Origin: Kitasatospora cinereorecta
Lineage (GTDB): Bacteria > Actinomycetota > Actinomycetes > Streptomycetales > Streptomycetaceae
Direction: 5' to 3'
Length of the DNA stretch: 64,000 nt
NCBI RefSeq assembly: GCF_024172095.1
Contig: NZ_JAMZDX010000001.1
Span: 214,001 to 278,000 of the forward strand
The translations under genes were made by a program, and so were the position numbers. Positions 34,927 to 43,923 of the stretch are shown one piece after another (position 1 is the first letter of the stretch; each line of letters opens with the position of its first letter). The notes below the pieces were generated by a model. It made no database searches. It worked only from the letters and a program-made list of their open reading frames with translations, and had not been told where the DNA came from.

Positions 34927-35389
34927 TGAACCCCCTTCGCCGCCACCCGGGTCGGAAAGGTCCCACGGTAGTGGCCGGGCCCGGGGACTGACGGGGTTTC
35001 GGCGGAAGCGTGGACGAACGGTGCCGGATCCGTGGTGGTGCGGCCCGGCGCGCGGCGTGTTCGAGCGGCGCTGGACATACGTAGCAGGGGTGGTTCGCTC
35101 GTGGCTACCACGGTCCCGACCCCCTTTGGCGGTACCGTCGTCGGGTACGAGCGGGGCGGCACCGACCGGTCGTGCGATGCCCGGCAGGGTGAGCGGGACA
35201 GTATGCACCGAGCCGTCCCCCGATCGCTGGAATATGCCCGAAGCGCTTGCTGCGGCCCACCCGCGGAATCATTCTGAGGCGTATTCGTGTCGATGCCATG
35301 GGCAGTCCGGCCAGGCATCCCAGTGGTGCGCGGCCGGCCGGACCGGCGTGCCTCAAGCGGGCCGAATACCGAGTGCGGGTGGTGGAGCG

Positions 35390-35839
35390 GTGCAGGTACT
35401 TCAAGTACAGCTGGCGGTCCAGGCGGATCCCTCCGAGGTGGGCCGGGCGCGACGGTGGGTGCGGGCGCGACTGGCCGGGCACGGGCTCGACCCGGCCGCG
35501 CCGGTGGCCGAGACCCTGGTGCTGGTGGTCTCCGAGCTGGTCACCAACGCGGTGGTGCACACCGGTTGTCCCGCCGTGCTGAGACTCACCATGCCGGCGG
35601 CCGACGCGGGCTGTCCGGTCCGGGTGGAGGTGGCGGACAGCAGCCACGCGGCCCCCGCCCCCCGGCACGCCGGCGACGACGAGGACGCCACCAACGGGCG
35701 CGGCCTGGAGCTGGTCGAGCTGCTCTGCGACCGCTGGGGCTGGTACCCCGACGGCTCGGGCAAGCGGGTGTGGTGCGAGATCGACCCGGCCGCGACCGTA
35801 CCGCTGGAGTGCCCGGAGCCGGTGGCCGCGGCGCGCTGA
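35390..35839 (+). CDS. ATP-binding protein, anti-sigma factor kinase-like (HATPase)
   Basis: From GTG 35390 the protein has 149 residues and consists of one GHKL ATPase domain. The N box is ELVTNAVVHTG, the G1 region VRVEVADSS, and the G2 box TNGRGLELVELLCDRWG. This is the RsbW/SpoIIAB-like type, of which streptomycetes have dozens. These proteins bind sigma or anti-anti-sigma factors and phosphorylate the latter. The ribosome site is a short GGTGGAG. The gene's partner is not identified; the divergently placed sigma-region-2-like protein is a possible one. Longer upstream readings have poor codon usage. Confidence 0.85.
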   Translation: MQVLQVQLAVQADPSEVGRARRWVRARLAGHGLDPAAPVAETLVLVVSELVTNAVVHTGCPAVLRLTMPAADAGCPVRVEVADSSHAAPAPRHAGDDEDATNGRGLELVELLCDRWGWYPDGSGKRVWCEIDPAATVPLECPEPVAAAR

Positions 35840-36277
35840 TCCGCCGCTGTCCGCCCGTCCGCCGCCCGCATCCTTGCGGCCCGTGCGCCCCGCTGTACGC
35901 CGGCCGTGCTCCCGGGCGCCCCGCCGCTGCTCCCGCAGACCCGGAACAGGCGGCAACCCTTCCGAATTTCGGACAACCCATTGACGTGACGTATTCGACT
36001 GATCACTCTTGGGTGCAGCTCTCCGTCGCGAGGGGACGCCGAGGACACCGGGCGGTGCCGACACAGGGGGTTCGTCCGCAAGGCCGCCAGGGGCCCTCGG
36101 CGAGTACGGAGCGCAGACGCCTCGGCTTCAGGGCCCGCGGCGTCCCGCCGGATGGCGGCCCGCCGTGCCGTGCTCGGGGCGCGTGCGGCGCGCCGCCGTC
36201 CGGCCGTCCGCCGCCGGGTGCGTCCGCATCGTGAAACCAGTGGAATTCCCAGGTGGTCTACACCAAAACTGTCGTCT
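35840..36277. other. Intergenic region with a palindrome and a possible promoter
   Basis: About 440 bases before an MFS gene. The region 35950-36010 is AT-richer and contains the palindrome TCCGAA-T-TTCGGA (35961-35973), then TTGACG (35981-35986) like a -35 box and the direct repeat TGACGTGACGT. No convincing -10 box is seen 17 bases later. The remaining 260 bases show no gene. Confidence 0.4.
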
Positions 36278-37540
36278 GTGACCGCACCAGACCTCCGGCA
36301 CAGCGCCGCCCCCCACCTCGACGCCCGGCCCGAACCCGCTATCTGGTCCCGCAACTTCCGCCTCTACTTCACCGCCCGCTCCTCCGGACTGCTCGGCGAC
36401 GCGATGCTGCCGGTCGCCGTCTCGGCCGGACTGCTCGCCGCCGGCCGCCCGCTCGGCACGGTCGGGTACGCGATGGCCTTCCTGATCGCCCCGTTCGCCG
36501 GGCTGGTCCTGGTCGGCGGGGTGCTCGCCGACCGGTTCACCGCCCGGCGGCTGATGATCATCGCCGACCTGGTCAACCTCACCACCCGTGCCCTGCTCGC
36601 GGTGCTCTTCTTCCGCGGCGTCGACCAGCTCTGGCAGCTGTACGCGCTGCTCGCCGTGGCCGGCACCGCGGCCGCGATGTTCCAGCCCGGCGCCGCCTCC
36701 ACCGTCCCCCTGGTCGCCCGGGACGTGCAGGGCGCCAACGGTGTGCTGCGGATCTCCGAGGCCGCCACCACCCTGCTCGGACCGGCCGTCGCCGGACTCC
36801 TGGCCGGAGCCGCCACCGGCTGGGTGATGGTGATCGCCGCGGTGACCTACGGGATCAGCGCACTCTGCCTGTTCACCCTGCGGCTGGGCCCCGTCCCCGC
36901 CCCGCCGCCCGGCGACAGCCTCTGGCGGAACCTGGTCGTCGGCTGGCACGAGTTCCGCGCCCGCGCCTGGATGTGGGGCGTGATCGTGATCTGGATGGCG
37001 TTCACCGTGCTCTCCTGGGGCCCGCTGCTGCCGATCACCGCCGGCCTGGTGGTCCCCGAACACGGCTCCACCGTCTACGGCCTGCTCAACTGCGCGTTCG
37101 GCGCGGGCACCGTGCTCGGCGGACTGGTCGCCATCCGGATCAAGCCGGCCCGCCCGCTGACCGGCGGCGCGATCGCCCTGCTGGCCTTCCCGCTGCAGCA
37201 GTTCGCGCTCGCCCTCGACCTGCCGCCGGCCCTGCTCGCCGCCGCCCAGCTCGCCTCCGGCGCCGGCATCACCTTCTGGGGCGTCATGTGGGCCACCAGC
37301 GTGCAGACCCAGGTACCCGGCGAGGTGCTGAACCGGATCCACGCGTACGAGGTGGCCGGCTCGGTCTGCATGTTCCCGGTCGGCGCCGCCCTCGCCGGAC
37401 CGGCGGCCGAGGCCTTCGGCCCCCGCCAGGTGCTGGCCGGCGGGGGAGCGGTCACCCTGCTGGTGGCCGCCGCCCTGCTGCTCACCCCGCCGATCCGCCG
37501 GCTCGGCCGGGCGACCGCCCGTACCGGCTCCGCCTCCTGA
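36278..37540 (+). CDS. MFS transporter
   Basis: From GTG 36278 the protein has about 420 residues and twelve predicted spans. It begins SVTAPDLRHSAA... with IWSRNFRLYFTARSSGLLGDAMLPVAVSAGLLAAG as the first helix, GGVLADRFTARRLMIIADLVNL as the MFS signature loop, and SEAATTLLGPAVAGLLAGAATGW in helix 5. It is of the MFS_3/DHA3 drug-exporter type, like the one at 3893. The start is not supported by a strong ribosome site, so a slightly different start is possible. The substrate is unknown. The next gene in the same direction, 105 bases on, is another MFS of a different kind. Confidence 0.85.
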   Translation: MTAPDLRHSAAPHLDARPEPAIWSRNFRLYFTARSSGLLGDAMLPVAVSAGLLAAGRPLGTVGYAMAFLIAPFAGLVLVGGVLADRFTARRLMIIADLVNLTTRALLAVLFFRGVDQLWQLYALLAVAGTAAAMFQPGAASTVPLVARDVQGANGVLRISEAATTLLGPAVAGLLAGAATGWVMVIAAVTYGISALCLFTLRLGPVPAPPPGDSLWRNLVVGWHEFRARAWMWGVIVIWMAFTVLSWGPLLPITAGLVVPEHGSTVYGLLNCAFGAGTVLGGLVAIRIKPARPLTGGAIALLAFPLQQFALALDLPPALLAAAQLASGAGITFWGVMWATSVQTQVPGEVLNRIHAYEVAGSVCMFPVGAALAGPAAEAFGPRQVLAGGGAVTLLVAAALLLTPPIRRLGRATARTGSAS

Positions 37541-37645
37541 CCCGGCCGTGCCGGGGACCGCCCCCCGGCGGGGTGGCTTCATTCTGATGGAAGGTGGCAG
37601 ACAAACCCCTCGCCTCCCCGACCCGCGATCGCCAGACTCGGCCTG

Positions 37646-38944
37646 GTGAACGAGCTGACCACCCGGCGGACTCCCGCCGACGCCCCCGCCGGAACCCCAC
37701 GCCTGCACTACGGCTGGGTGGTGGCCGCCGTCGCGCTGATCGTCCTGATCGGCGCGGCCGGCTTCCGCTCCGCACCCGGCCTGATGATGGACGCGCTGAA
37801 CAGCGAGTTCGGCTGGTCCCACGCCACCATCTCCAGCGCCGTCTCGGTCAACCTCACCCTCTACGGCCTCACCGCGCCGTTCGCCGCCGCCCTGATGGAC
37901 CGCTTCGGCGTCCGGCTGGTGGTGGTCTGCGCCCTGCTCACCATCTCGGTCGGCTCCGGACTGACCATCCTGATGACCCAGGCCTGGCAACTGATCCTCT
38001 GCTGGGGCGTGCTGGTCGGCCTCGGCAGCGGCTCGATGGCCGGCGCCTTCGCCACCACCGTCTCCGGCCGCTGGTTCCAGGCCCGGCAGGGGCTGGTCAC
38101 CGGTGTGCTCACCGCCGCCGGCGCCGCCGGGAACCTGGTCTTCATGCCGGTGCTCGCCTCGCTCGTCGAGCACCACGGCTGGCGGACCGCCGTGGTCACC
38201 GTCTCGCTGTCGGCCACCGTGGTCGCCGTCCCGGTCCTGCTGCTGATGCGCGAGCGGCCCGCCGACCTCGGCCTGCTGCCGTACGGCGCCACCGAGCCGC
38301 CGCCCCCGCCGCAGATCACCGGCGGCGCCCTCGCCCGCTCGCTGCGGGTGCTCCGCGAGGCGGCCCGCACCCGGCCGTTCTGGCTGCTGGCCGGCTCCTT
38401 CGCGATCTGCGGCGCCACCACCGCCGGACTGGTCGGCACCCACTTCATCCCCGCCGCCCACGACCACGGCATGCCGGTCACCACCGGCGCGAGCCTGCTC
38501 GCCCTGATCGGCATCTTCGACGTGGTCGGCACGGTCACCAGCGGCTGGCTCACCGACCGCTTCGACTCCTCCCGGCTGCTGATCACCTACTACGCGCTGC
38601 GCGGCCTGTCGCTGCTCTTCCTGCCGCAGCTGTTCGGCCAGTCGTTGCACCCGCCGATGCTGGCCTTCGTGGTCTTCTACGGCCTGGACTGGGTCGCCAC
38701 CGTCCCGCCCACGGTCGCGCTCTGCCGCCGCCACTTCGGCCAGGACGCCCCGATCGTCTTCGGCTGGGTGCTCGCCTGCCACCAGATCGGCGCCGCCGCC
38801 GTCGCCGGACTGGCCGGCCTCGCCCGCGACCGCTTCGGCGACTACGACGCCGCCTGGTACGCGGCCGGCGCCCTGTGCGCGCTGGCCGTCCTGTGCTGCC
38901 TCGCGCTGCGACGCCGGCCGCAGGCCGTCGCGGCGGCCGCGTAG
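37646..38944 (+). CDS. MFS transporter, monocarboxylate/oxalate-like
   Basis: This 432-residue permease starts PRLHYGWVVAAVALIVLIGAAGFRSAPGLMMDALNSEFGWSHATISSAVSVNLTLYGLTAPFAAALMDRFGVR, the layout of the OFA/monocarboxylate branch of the MFS. It has twelve spans with the loop signature ALMDRFGVRLVVV and ERPADLGLLPYGA before the central loop. Members move organic anions such as oxalate, formate or pyruvate, commonly in symport or antiport. Substrate is not predictable here. GTG 37646 is used. The GNAT gene follows 11 bases later, so the two are probably cotranscribed. Confidence 0.85.
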   Translation: MNELTTRRTPADAPAGTPRLHYGWVVAAVALIVLIGAAGFRSAPGLMMDALNSEFGWSHATISSAVSVNLTLYGLTAPFAAALMDRFGVRLVVVCALLTISVGSGLTILMTQAWQLILCWGVLVGLGSGSMAGAFATTVSGRWFQARQGLVTGVLTAAGAAGNLVFMPVLASLVEHHGWRTAVVTVSLSATVVAVPVLLLMRERPADLGLLPYGATEPPPPPQITGGALARSLRVLREAARTRPFWLLAGSFAICGATTAGLVGTHFIPAAHDHGMPVTTGASLLALIGIFDVVGTVTSGWLTDRFDSSRLLITYYALRGLSLLFLPQLFGQSLHPPMLAFVVFYGLDWVATVPPTVALCRRHFGQDAPIVFGWVLACHQIGAAAVAGLAGLARDRFGDYDAAWYAAGALCALAVLCCLALRRRPQAVAAAA

Positions 38945-38955
38945 GCTCGACGCCC

Positions 38956-39486
38956 ATGACCTTGCGCTTCACCCTCGACCCCGAGCTCACCTTGGAGCTG
39001 CGCGCCGCCCTCGTCACGCTGTGGACGGACGTCTCCAACGCCGGCGGGGCGGTCGGCTTCGTCCCGCCGGTGACCGAGGACGACGTCTGGGTCACCGCCG
39101 AGAAGCAGTTCGCCGGCGCCGGCCCGGGCCGGCCGGACCGACTGCTGCTCGCCGTCGAGGAGGAGTCCGGCCGGGTCGCCGGGATGCTGTTCTTCGAGTC
39201 CATGCGTTTCGACCTGATGGAGCACTGGCGGATGCTCAAGCGGGTCATGGTCCACCCTGACTTCCAGGGCAGCGGCTACGGCGCCGAACTGCTCGCCGAG
39301 GCCGAGCGGATCGCCCGCGACTGGGACCTCGCGGGCCTGCGGCTCACCCTGCGCGGCGGCCACGGCCTGGAGCGGTTCTACGGCCGCTGCGGCTACGCCG
39401 AGGTCGGCCGGGTGCCCGGCGCCATCCGGGTCGGCCCCGGCGACGACCGCGACGACGTCACCATGTGGCTGGACCTCCGCGACTGA
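38956..39486 (+). CDS. GNAT family N-acetyltransferase
   Basis: This 176-residue protein carries the acetyl-CoA binding motif A: RVMVHPDFQGSGYGAELLAEAERIARD near residue 100, following LLLAVEEESGRVAGMLFF. The C-terminal FYGRCGYAEVGRVPGA is the usual last helix-strand. The acceptor is unknown. It begins at ATG 38956, eleven bases after the MFS stop, which suggests a shared transcript; a link between the transported substrate and the acetylated one is only a guess. Confidence 0.85.
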   Translation: MTLRFTLDPELTLELRAALVTLWTDVSNAGGAVGFVPPVTEDDVWVTAEKQFAGAGPGRPDRLLLAVEEESGRVAGMLFFESMRFDLMEHWRMLKRVMVHPDFQGSGYGAELLAEAERIARDWDLAGLRLTLRGGHGLERFYGRCGYAEVGRVPGAIRVGPGDDRDDVTMWLDLRD

Positions 39487-39563
39487 GCTCCGCGTCGGAC
39501 GTGCTTCACTGGGATACCGCACCCGGAACCACCCGCCGTACCCCAGCAGTAAAGGACCCCGAC

Positions 39564-39893
39564 GTGAGCAGCAAGAAGTACGCCACGCTCCGCTACACCT
39601 CCCTGCGGGCCAGCATCTTCCTCGGCTGCCTGCTGATCGCGCTGCTGCTCGGCCACTACGGCATCCTCCCGGTGGCCGGCTCCACCGGCGTGGTCTTCCT
39701 GGTGCTGCTCGCCGGACTGGTCTCCGCGCCGCTCAGCTACGTCCTGCTCAGCAAGCAGCGGGACGCCATGTCGGAGCAGATCGTCGGCCGCGTCGAGTCC
39801 ATGCGCACCAAGACCACCCAGCGCATCGCCGCCCAGAACGCCGAGGAGGACGCGCTCGACGACGCCGCCCGTGCGGCCGCCGAGCAGCGCTGA
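39564..39893 (+). CDS. DUF4229 domain membrane protein
   Basis: From GTG 39564 this is a 109-residue protein with two membrane spans, ASIFLGCLLIALLLGHYG and GVVFLVLLAGLVSAPLSYVLL, followed by a charged amphipathic tail of about 45 residues (SKQRDAMSEQIVGRVESMRT...) likely in the cytoplasm. This matches the DUF4229 family of small actinobacterial membrane proteins, often near menaquinone or biotin genes. The function is unknown. The LacI-type gene starts only five bases after the stop. Confidence 0.8.
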   Translation: MSSKKYATLRYTSLRASIFLGCLLIALLLGHYGILPVAGSTGVVFLVLLAGLVSAPLSYVLLSKQRDAMSEQIVGRVESMRTKTTQRIAAQNAEEDALDDAARAAAEQR

Positions 39894-39898
39894 CCCCG

Positions 39899-40969
39899 AT
39901 GTCCGGCCCGGACACCCACGTTCCCGACGCCTCCGCGCCCGATGTCTCCGCGCCCGACGCGGGCGCGGCCGCGGGCCCGGGCGGACGCCGGCCCACCGGC
40001 CGTGACGTGGCCCGGCTCGCCGGGGTGTCCCAGGCCACCGTCTCCCTGGTGTTCTCCGGCCGGGACGCCGGCCACCGGGTCTCCGACGCCACCCGCGAGC
40101 GGATCCGCGACGCGGCCCGCACCCTCGGCTACCGCCCGCAGGCCGCCGGCCGCCAACTGCGCCTCGGCCGCAGCGGCATGATCCTGCTCGCCGTCCCCAA
40201 CCTGCTCGGACCGTTCTTCGGCCGGGTGCTGACCGGCGTCCACGAGGAGGCCGGGCGCCGCGGCCTCGCCGTCGTGGTGAGCAGCGGCTGGGACGGCGAC
40301 ACCCTCGCCGACGCCGCCGCCACCGGCCGCTTCGACGGCCTGCTGCTCTGCTCCCCGGACGACAGCCAGCTCGGCGACCTGCCCGCCGACACCCCCGCCG
40401 TCTACCTGGACGCCGACCCCGCCCGCTACCCCGACCGCCCCACCGTCGAACTCGACGTGGCCGGCGGCATGCGGGCCGCCGTGGCCCACCTCGCCGCCCT
40501 CGGCCACCGCCGGATCGGCCACCTGCGCTCCACCCTGTCCGCGTACACCTTCCGGATGCGGCAGGCCGCCTTCGAGTCGGCCGCCGCGGAGCTGGAGGTG
40601 CTGGAGGTGGGGGTCCCGCTCAACGAGGGCGCGCCCGCCGCCCGCGAGGTCGCGTACGGACTGCTTGCGCGGGCCGACCGGCCGCAGGCGGTGATCTGCG
40701 ACGACGACGTGGTCGCCTCCGGCCTCTACCAGGCCGCCGCCGAACTCGGTCTGCGGATTCCCGGCGACGTCTCGGTGATCGGCATCGACAACATCCCGGT
40801 CGCCGAACAGCTCGCCCCGCCGCTCACCACCGTGGACCTCCCCGGCGAAGCCCTCGGCCGCACCGGTGTCACCGCGCTCGCCGCCCTGCTCCAGGGCCGG
40901 CCCGCCCCGGCCGCGGCCCCGCTCGCCACCACCCTGGTGGTCCGGTCCTCCACCGCCCCCGCGACCTGA
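39899..40969 (+). CDS. LacI family transcriptional regulator
   Basis: This 356-residue protein has an Ala/Pro/Asp-rich tail of about 30 residues, then the LacI helix-turn-helix TGRDVARLAGVSQATVSLVFSG at residues about 33-54 with the hinge GYRPQAAGRQLRLGRSG. The periplasmic-binding-type sensor domain follows (LLAVPNLLGPFFGRVLTGVHEEAGRRG, DGLLLCSPDD, ELDVAGGMRAAVAHLAALGHRRIGHL, PGDVSVIGIDNIPVAEQLAPPLTTV). Such regulators usually control sugar genes. None is adjacent, so the target may be its own gene or distant genes. It converges with an MFS gene. Confidence 0.9.
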   Translation: MSGPDTHVPDASAPDVSAPDAGAAAGPGGRRPTGRDVARLAGVSQATVSLVFSGRDAGHRVSDATRERIRDAARTLGYRPQAAGRQLRLGRSGMILLAVPNLLGPFFGRVLTGVHEEAGRRGLAVVVSSGWDGDTLADAAATGRFDGLLLCSPDDSQLGDLPADTPAVYLDADPARYPDRPTVELDVAGGMRAAVAHLAALGHRRIGHLRSTLSAYTFRMRQAAFESAAAELEVLEVGVPLNEGAPAAREVAYGLLARADRPQAVICDDDVVASGLYQAAAELGLRIPGDVSVIGIDNIPVAEQLAPPLTTVDLPGEALGRTGVTALAALLQGRPAPAAAPLATTLVVRSSTAPAT

Positions 40970-40996
40970 CCGCCGCGGCCCCCGCTCTCGGGCGGC

Positions 40997-42196
40997 TCAG
41001 GCCGCCAGCACGGCCTCGGCGCGGCGCGCCGGCTGCAGCTGCGCACGGGTGGCGAACAGCAGTACGCCGCCGACCGCGATACCGGCCGCCGCGCACAGCG
41101 CGACGGCACTCAGCGAACCCTCCACCAGCGACCCGGAGACGGCGTAGCCCGCCGCGTTGCCGGTGGCGAACAGGGTGACCAGCCAGGCGAAGGCCTCGGT
41201 CACCGTGCCGGCCGGGGCGAGTTCGGCGACCAGGACGAAGGCGGCGGCCAGCAGCGGCGCCAGCACGGCACCGGACAGGAACGCGAGCGCCGCCATCGGC
41301 AGCGGGCCGGGCAGCAGCACCAGCGGAAGGTAGCTGACGGCCATGCCGAGGGCGAGCACCCAGGTCCTGGTGGCGGTGGAGGCCCGCCAGGTCAGCGCGC
41401 CGTACGCCAGCGCCCCGAGCAGCCCGGCCAGCGCGGCGAGCGCCAGCAGGGTGCCGGCCCCGCCGGGCAGCCCGCCCGGGTGCCGCTCGGCGTACGCGAT
41501 GAAGAGCACGTTCTGCGAGCCCACCGTCCAGCCCGCGCCGGCCAGGCCGATCAGCAGCAGCACCAGTCCGGGGGAGCGCAGCGGCCCGAGCAGCCCGGCG
41601 GAGGCGGACCGCGGCGGCGCCTGCCAGGTGCGGGCGGGAGCGGCGGTGCCGACGATCAGCGCACCGGCGAGGCCGAGCGCGGCCGCCGTCCACAGGGCTG
41701 TGGACGGACCGAACGCGGCGGCGATCCCGGCGACGGCCAGCGGTCCGGCGACGTACAGCACCTGCTGCGAGGCGGAGTCGAACGCGTACGCGGTGTCCAG
41801 GTGCTCCTCGTCGACCACGTCCGGCCACAGGGCGCGCAGGCACGGCTCCAGCGGCGGCATGAACAGACCGGCCAGGGCGGCCCCGGCGGTGGCGGCGACG
41901 ACCGAGCCGGGGGCGAGCGCGAGCAACGCGTACCCGGTCCCGGCGACCACGGCGGACGCCACCAGCACCCGCGGCTGCCCGGTGCGGTCCACGATCCGGC
42001 CGAGGACCGGCCCGCCGATCGCGGCGGCGATCGCGTACGCGGCGGTGGCCAGGCCGATCCGGCTGTACGGGGTGCCCGCCTCGCGCAGCGCCAGGGCGAT
42101 GACCAGGGCGGTCATGCCGGCGGGGAGGCGGCCGAGCAGGGTGCCCAGGAGGAGCCGGGTGACATGGGGGGCGCGGAGCAGGGCGGTATAGCCCAT
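40997..42196 (-). CDS. MFS transporter, sugar/drug efflux type
   Basis: This 399-residue protein has twelve spans, opening MGYTALLRAPHVTRLLLGTLLGRLPAGMTALVIALALREAGTPYSRIGLATAAYAIAAAIGGPVLGRIVDRTGQPRVLVASAVVAG. The loop signature GRIVDRTGQPRVL is present and the C-terminal half resembles sugar efflux transporters. A 16-base perfect palindrome lies 48 bases upstream of the start and probably is an operator. The next gene upstream is divergent. Substrate and regulator are unknown. Confidence 0.85.
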   Translation of the reverse strand: MGYTALLRAPHVTRLLLGTLLGRLPAGMTALVIALALREAGTPYSRIGLATAAYAIAAAIGGPVLGRIVDRTGQPRVLVASAVVAGTGYALLALAPGSVVAATAGAALAGLFMPPLEPCLRALWPDVVDEEHLDTAYAFDSASQQVLYVAGPLAVAGIAAAFGPSTALWTAAALGLAGALIVGTAAPARTWQAPPRSASAGLLGPLRSPGLVLLLIGLAGAGWTVGSQNVLFIAYAERHPGGLPGGAGTLLALAALAGLLGALAYGALTWRASTATRTWVLALGMAVSYLPLVLLPGPLPMAALAFLSGAVLAPLLAAAFVLVAELAPAGTVTEAFAWLVTLFATGNAAGYAVSGSLVEGSLSAVALCAAAGIAVGGVLLFATRAQLQPARRAEAVLAA

Positions 42197-42244
42197 GGTC
42201 GTCCTCCGGGTGGGCGCGCGGGCGGCAGGGTGGGATGCTCACCA

Positions 42245-42260
42245 AGTTATACGTATAACT
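42245..42260. promoter_or_regulatory. 16-base perfect palindrome, likely operator
   Basis: AGTTATACGTATAACT reads the same on both strands. It is strongly AT-rich against a GC-rich background and lies 48 bases upstream of the MFS start at 42196. MarR, GntR and TetR-family regulators bind such palindromes. No regulator gene is adjacent, so the binder is unidentified. Confidence 0.65.
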
Positions 42261-42291
42261 GCCCTTGGTCAAAGCTGATCTAAAACTTCTA

Positions 42292-42308
42292 CTTTGAACA
42301 TCTCAAAG
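42292..42308. promoter_or_regulatory. Spaced inverted repeat upstream of the symporter leader
   Basis: CTTTGA-ACATC-TCAAAG is a perfect inverted repeat with a five-base spacer, 22 bases upstream of a small leader frame. A nearby GTCAAAG at 42268-42274 repeats the arm. It may be a regulator site for the plus-strand symporter. Confidence 0.4.
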
Positions 42309-42330
42309 GTTTGTTGCTAGTGTCTCGGCC

Positions 42331-42459
42331 ATGACCACCGCAGGCGCCGCCCTCCAGCACGGGACGAGCACTCCGCTCGCCCCCTGCCGCGCGCGCCTCG
42401 CCGGTGCCGTGAACGGCCCGCGCAGCTGTCGCTGTATCCGGGCGGCACGCCACTCCTGA
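42331..42459 (+). CDS. Putative leader peptide, Cys/Arg-rich C-terminus
   Basis: An ATG at 42331 opens a frame of 42 codons ending GPRSCRCIRAARHS. It precedes the symporter gene by 91 bases and shares its promoter region. Streptomyces has many short leader frames before transport genes that end in runs of regulated codons; the CRCIR stretch with Arg and Cys codons could sense such amino acids. There is no good ribosome site, and it could be chance. Confidence 0.4.
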   Translation: MTTAGAALQHGTSTPLAPCRARLAGAVNGPRSCRCIRAARHS

Positions 42460-42550
42460 CGCCCCGGCACCTCCTCGCCGGGTGGGCGTCCCGCCGTGCC
42501 GCCGCCCCGTTCCGCCCCGCCCGTTCACCCCACACCGGAGTCGCACTCCC

Positions 42551-43873
42551 ATGCCCACCGCGCCCTCCTCCGCCGCGCCCACCGTCCTCGGCAGACTGCG
42601 AAGGACCCCTTTCTGGGCCCAGATCGTCGGCGGCCTCGTCCTCGGCCTGCTGCTCGGCTGGATCGCCCGCGCCGGCGACGTCTCCTGGCTCACCACCACC
42701 CTGGACACCATCGGCAAGACCTTCGTCCAGCTCCTCAAGCTGGCGGTCCCGCCCCTGGTCTTCACCGCGATCGTGGTCAGCGTCGCCAACCTGCGGAACG
42801 TCACCAACGCCGCCCGCCTGGCCGTCCGCACCCTGCTCTGGTTCCTCGCCACCTCGCTGATCGCCGTCGCGATCGGCCTCGGCCTCGGCCTCCTCACCGA
42901 CCCCGGCCAGGGCGCCCACCTCACCGACAAGCCCAAGCTGCCCGAACACAAGGGCACCTGGGTCGACTTCCTCACCGGCATCGTCCCCACCAACATCGCC
43001 GACGCCTTCCTCCAGGTGAACGTCCTCCAGATCGTCTTCCTGGCCGTCGTGGTCGGCGCCGCCGTCCTGAAGATCGGCGCCAAGGCCGAGCCCGTCCTGA
43101 AGATCAGCGAATCCGTCCTGGAACTCACCCAGACCGCCCTGTGGTGGGTCATCCGACTCGCCCCGCTCGGCACCCTCGGCCTGATCGGCAAGTCCGTCGC
43201 CAAGTACGGCTGGGACCTCCTCGCGCCCTTCGCCACCCTCACCGTCGATGTCTACGCCGGCTGCGCCCTGGTCCTGTTCGGCGTCTACGCGCTGCTCCTG
43301 CGCTTCGCCGGCGGCCTCAACCCGCTCAACTTCTACAAGGGCGCCTGGCCCGCCATCCAGCTGGCCTTCGTCTCCCGCTCCTCGATCGGCACCCTGCCCG
43401 TCACCCGCCGGGTCACCGAGCGGCTCGGCGTCCCGAGCGAGTACGCCTCGTTCGCCGTCCCGTTCGGCGCCACCACCAAGATGGACGGCTGCGCCGCGAT
43501 CTACCCCGCGCTGGCCTCGATCTTCGTCGCCCAGTTCTACGGCATCCACCTCGGCATCGGCGACTACCTGCTGATCGCCTTCGTCTCCGTCATCGGCTCC
43601 GCCGCGACCGCCGGCCTCACCGGCGCCACCGTGATGCTGACCCTCACCCTCTCCACCCTCGGCCTCCCCCTGGAGGGCGCCGGCCTGCTGATCGCGATCG
43701 ACCCGATCCTCGACATGGTCAGGACCGCCACCAACGTGGGTGGTCAAGTTGTCACCACGGTGATCGTGGCCGCCCGGGAGGGCATCCTCGACCGCGACGC
43801 GTACGACAAGCCGTCGGGTGACCTGCTGGCCGAGCCGGTGAACAGCCCGGACCTGGTGACCGTCGCGGCGTAA
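42551..43873 (+). CDS. Dicarboxylate/amino acid:cation symporter (DctA/GltP type)
   Basis: This 440-residue protein belongs to the DAACS family. Key motifs are plain: FVSRSSIGTLPVTRRV (hairpin HP1 SSxxTLP), FAVPFGATTKMDGCA (TM7), and AIDPILDMVRTATNVGGQ (TM8 Asp and Asn), with the first helix AQIVGGLVLGLLLGWIA and the second LVLVFTAIVVSVA-like span. It imports glutamate, aspartate or C4-dicarboxylates with Na+ or H+. The ATG at 42551 gives the usual short N-terminus. It is preceded by a leader frame and an inverted repeat, and followed by a strong hairpin terminator. Confidence 0.92.
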   Translation: MPTAPSSAAPTVLGRLRRTPFWAQIVGGLVLGLLLGWIARAGDVSWLTTTLDTIGKTFVQLLKLAVPPLVFTAIVVSVANLRNVTNAARLAVRTLLWFLATSLIAVAIGLGLGLLTDPGQGAHLTDKPKLPEHKGTWVDFLTGIVPTNIADAFLQVNVLQIVFLAVVVGAAVLKIGAKAEPVLKISESVLELTQTALWWVIRLAPLGTLGLIGKSVAKYGWDLLAPFATLTVDVYAGCALVLFGVYALLLRFAGGLNPLNFYKGAWPAIQLAFVSRSSIGTLPVTRRVTERLGVPSEYASFAVPFGATTKMDGCAAIYPALASIFVAQFYGIHLGIGDYLLIAFVSVIGSAATAGLTGATVMLTLTLSTLGLPLEGAGLLIAIDPILDMVRTATNVGGQVVTTVIVAAREGILDRDAYDKPSGDLLAEPVNSPDLVTVAA

Positions 43874-43886
43874 CGCACGCAGACCA

Positions 43887-43923
43887 TTCGGGCCCTTCCC
43901 TGAACATCGGGGGAGGGCCCGAA
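43887..43923 (+). terminator. Hairpin terminator downstream of the symporter
   Basis: TTCGGGCCCTTCCC pairs with GGGAGGGCCCGAA (one mismatch) around a ten-base loop, 14 bases after the stop. Confidence 0.78.

Noticed and set aside
36128..38782. 884-codon open frame on the minus strand over two MFS genes
   Set aside because: Hydrophilic, low-complexity translation and no ribosome site; the MFS proteins on the plus strand are clear.
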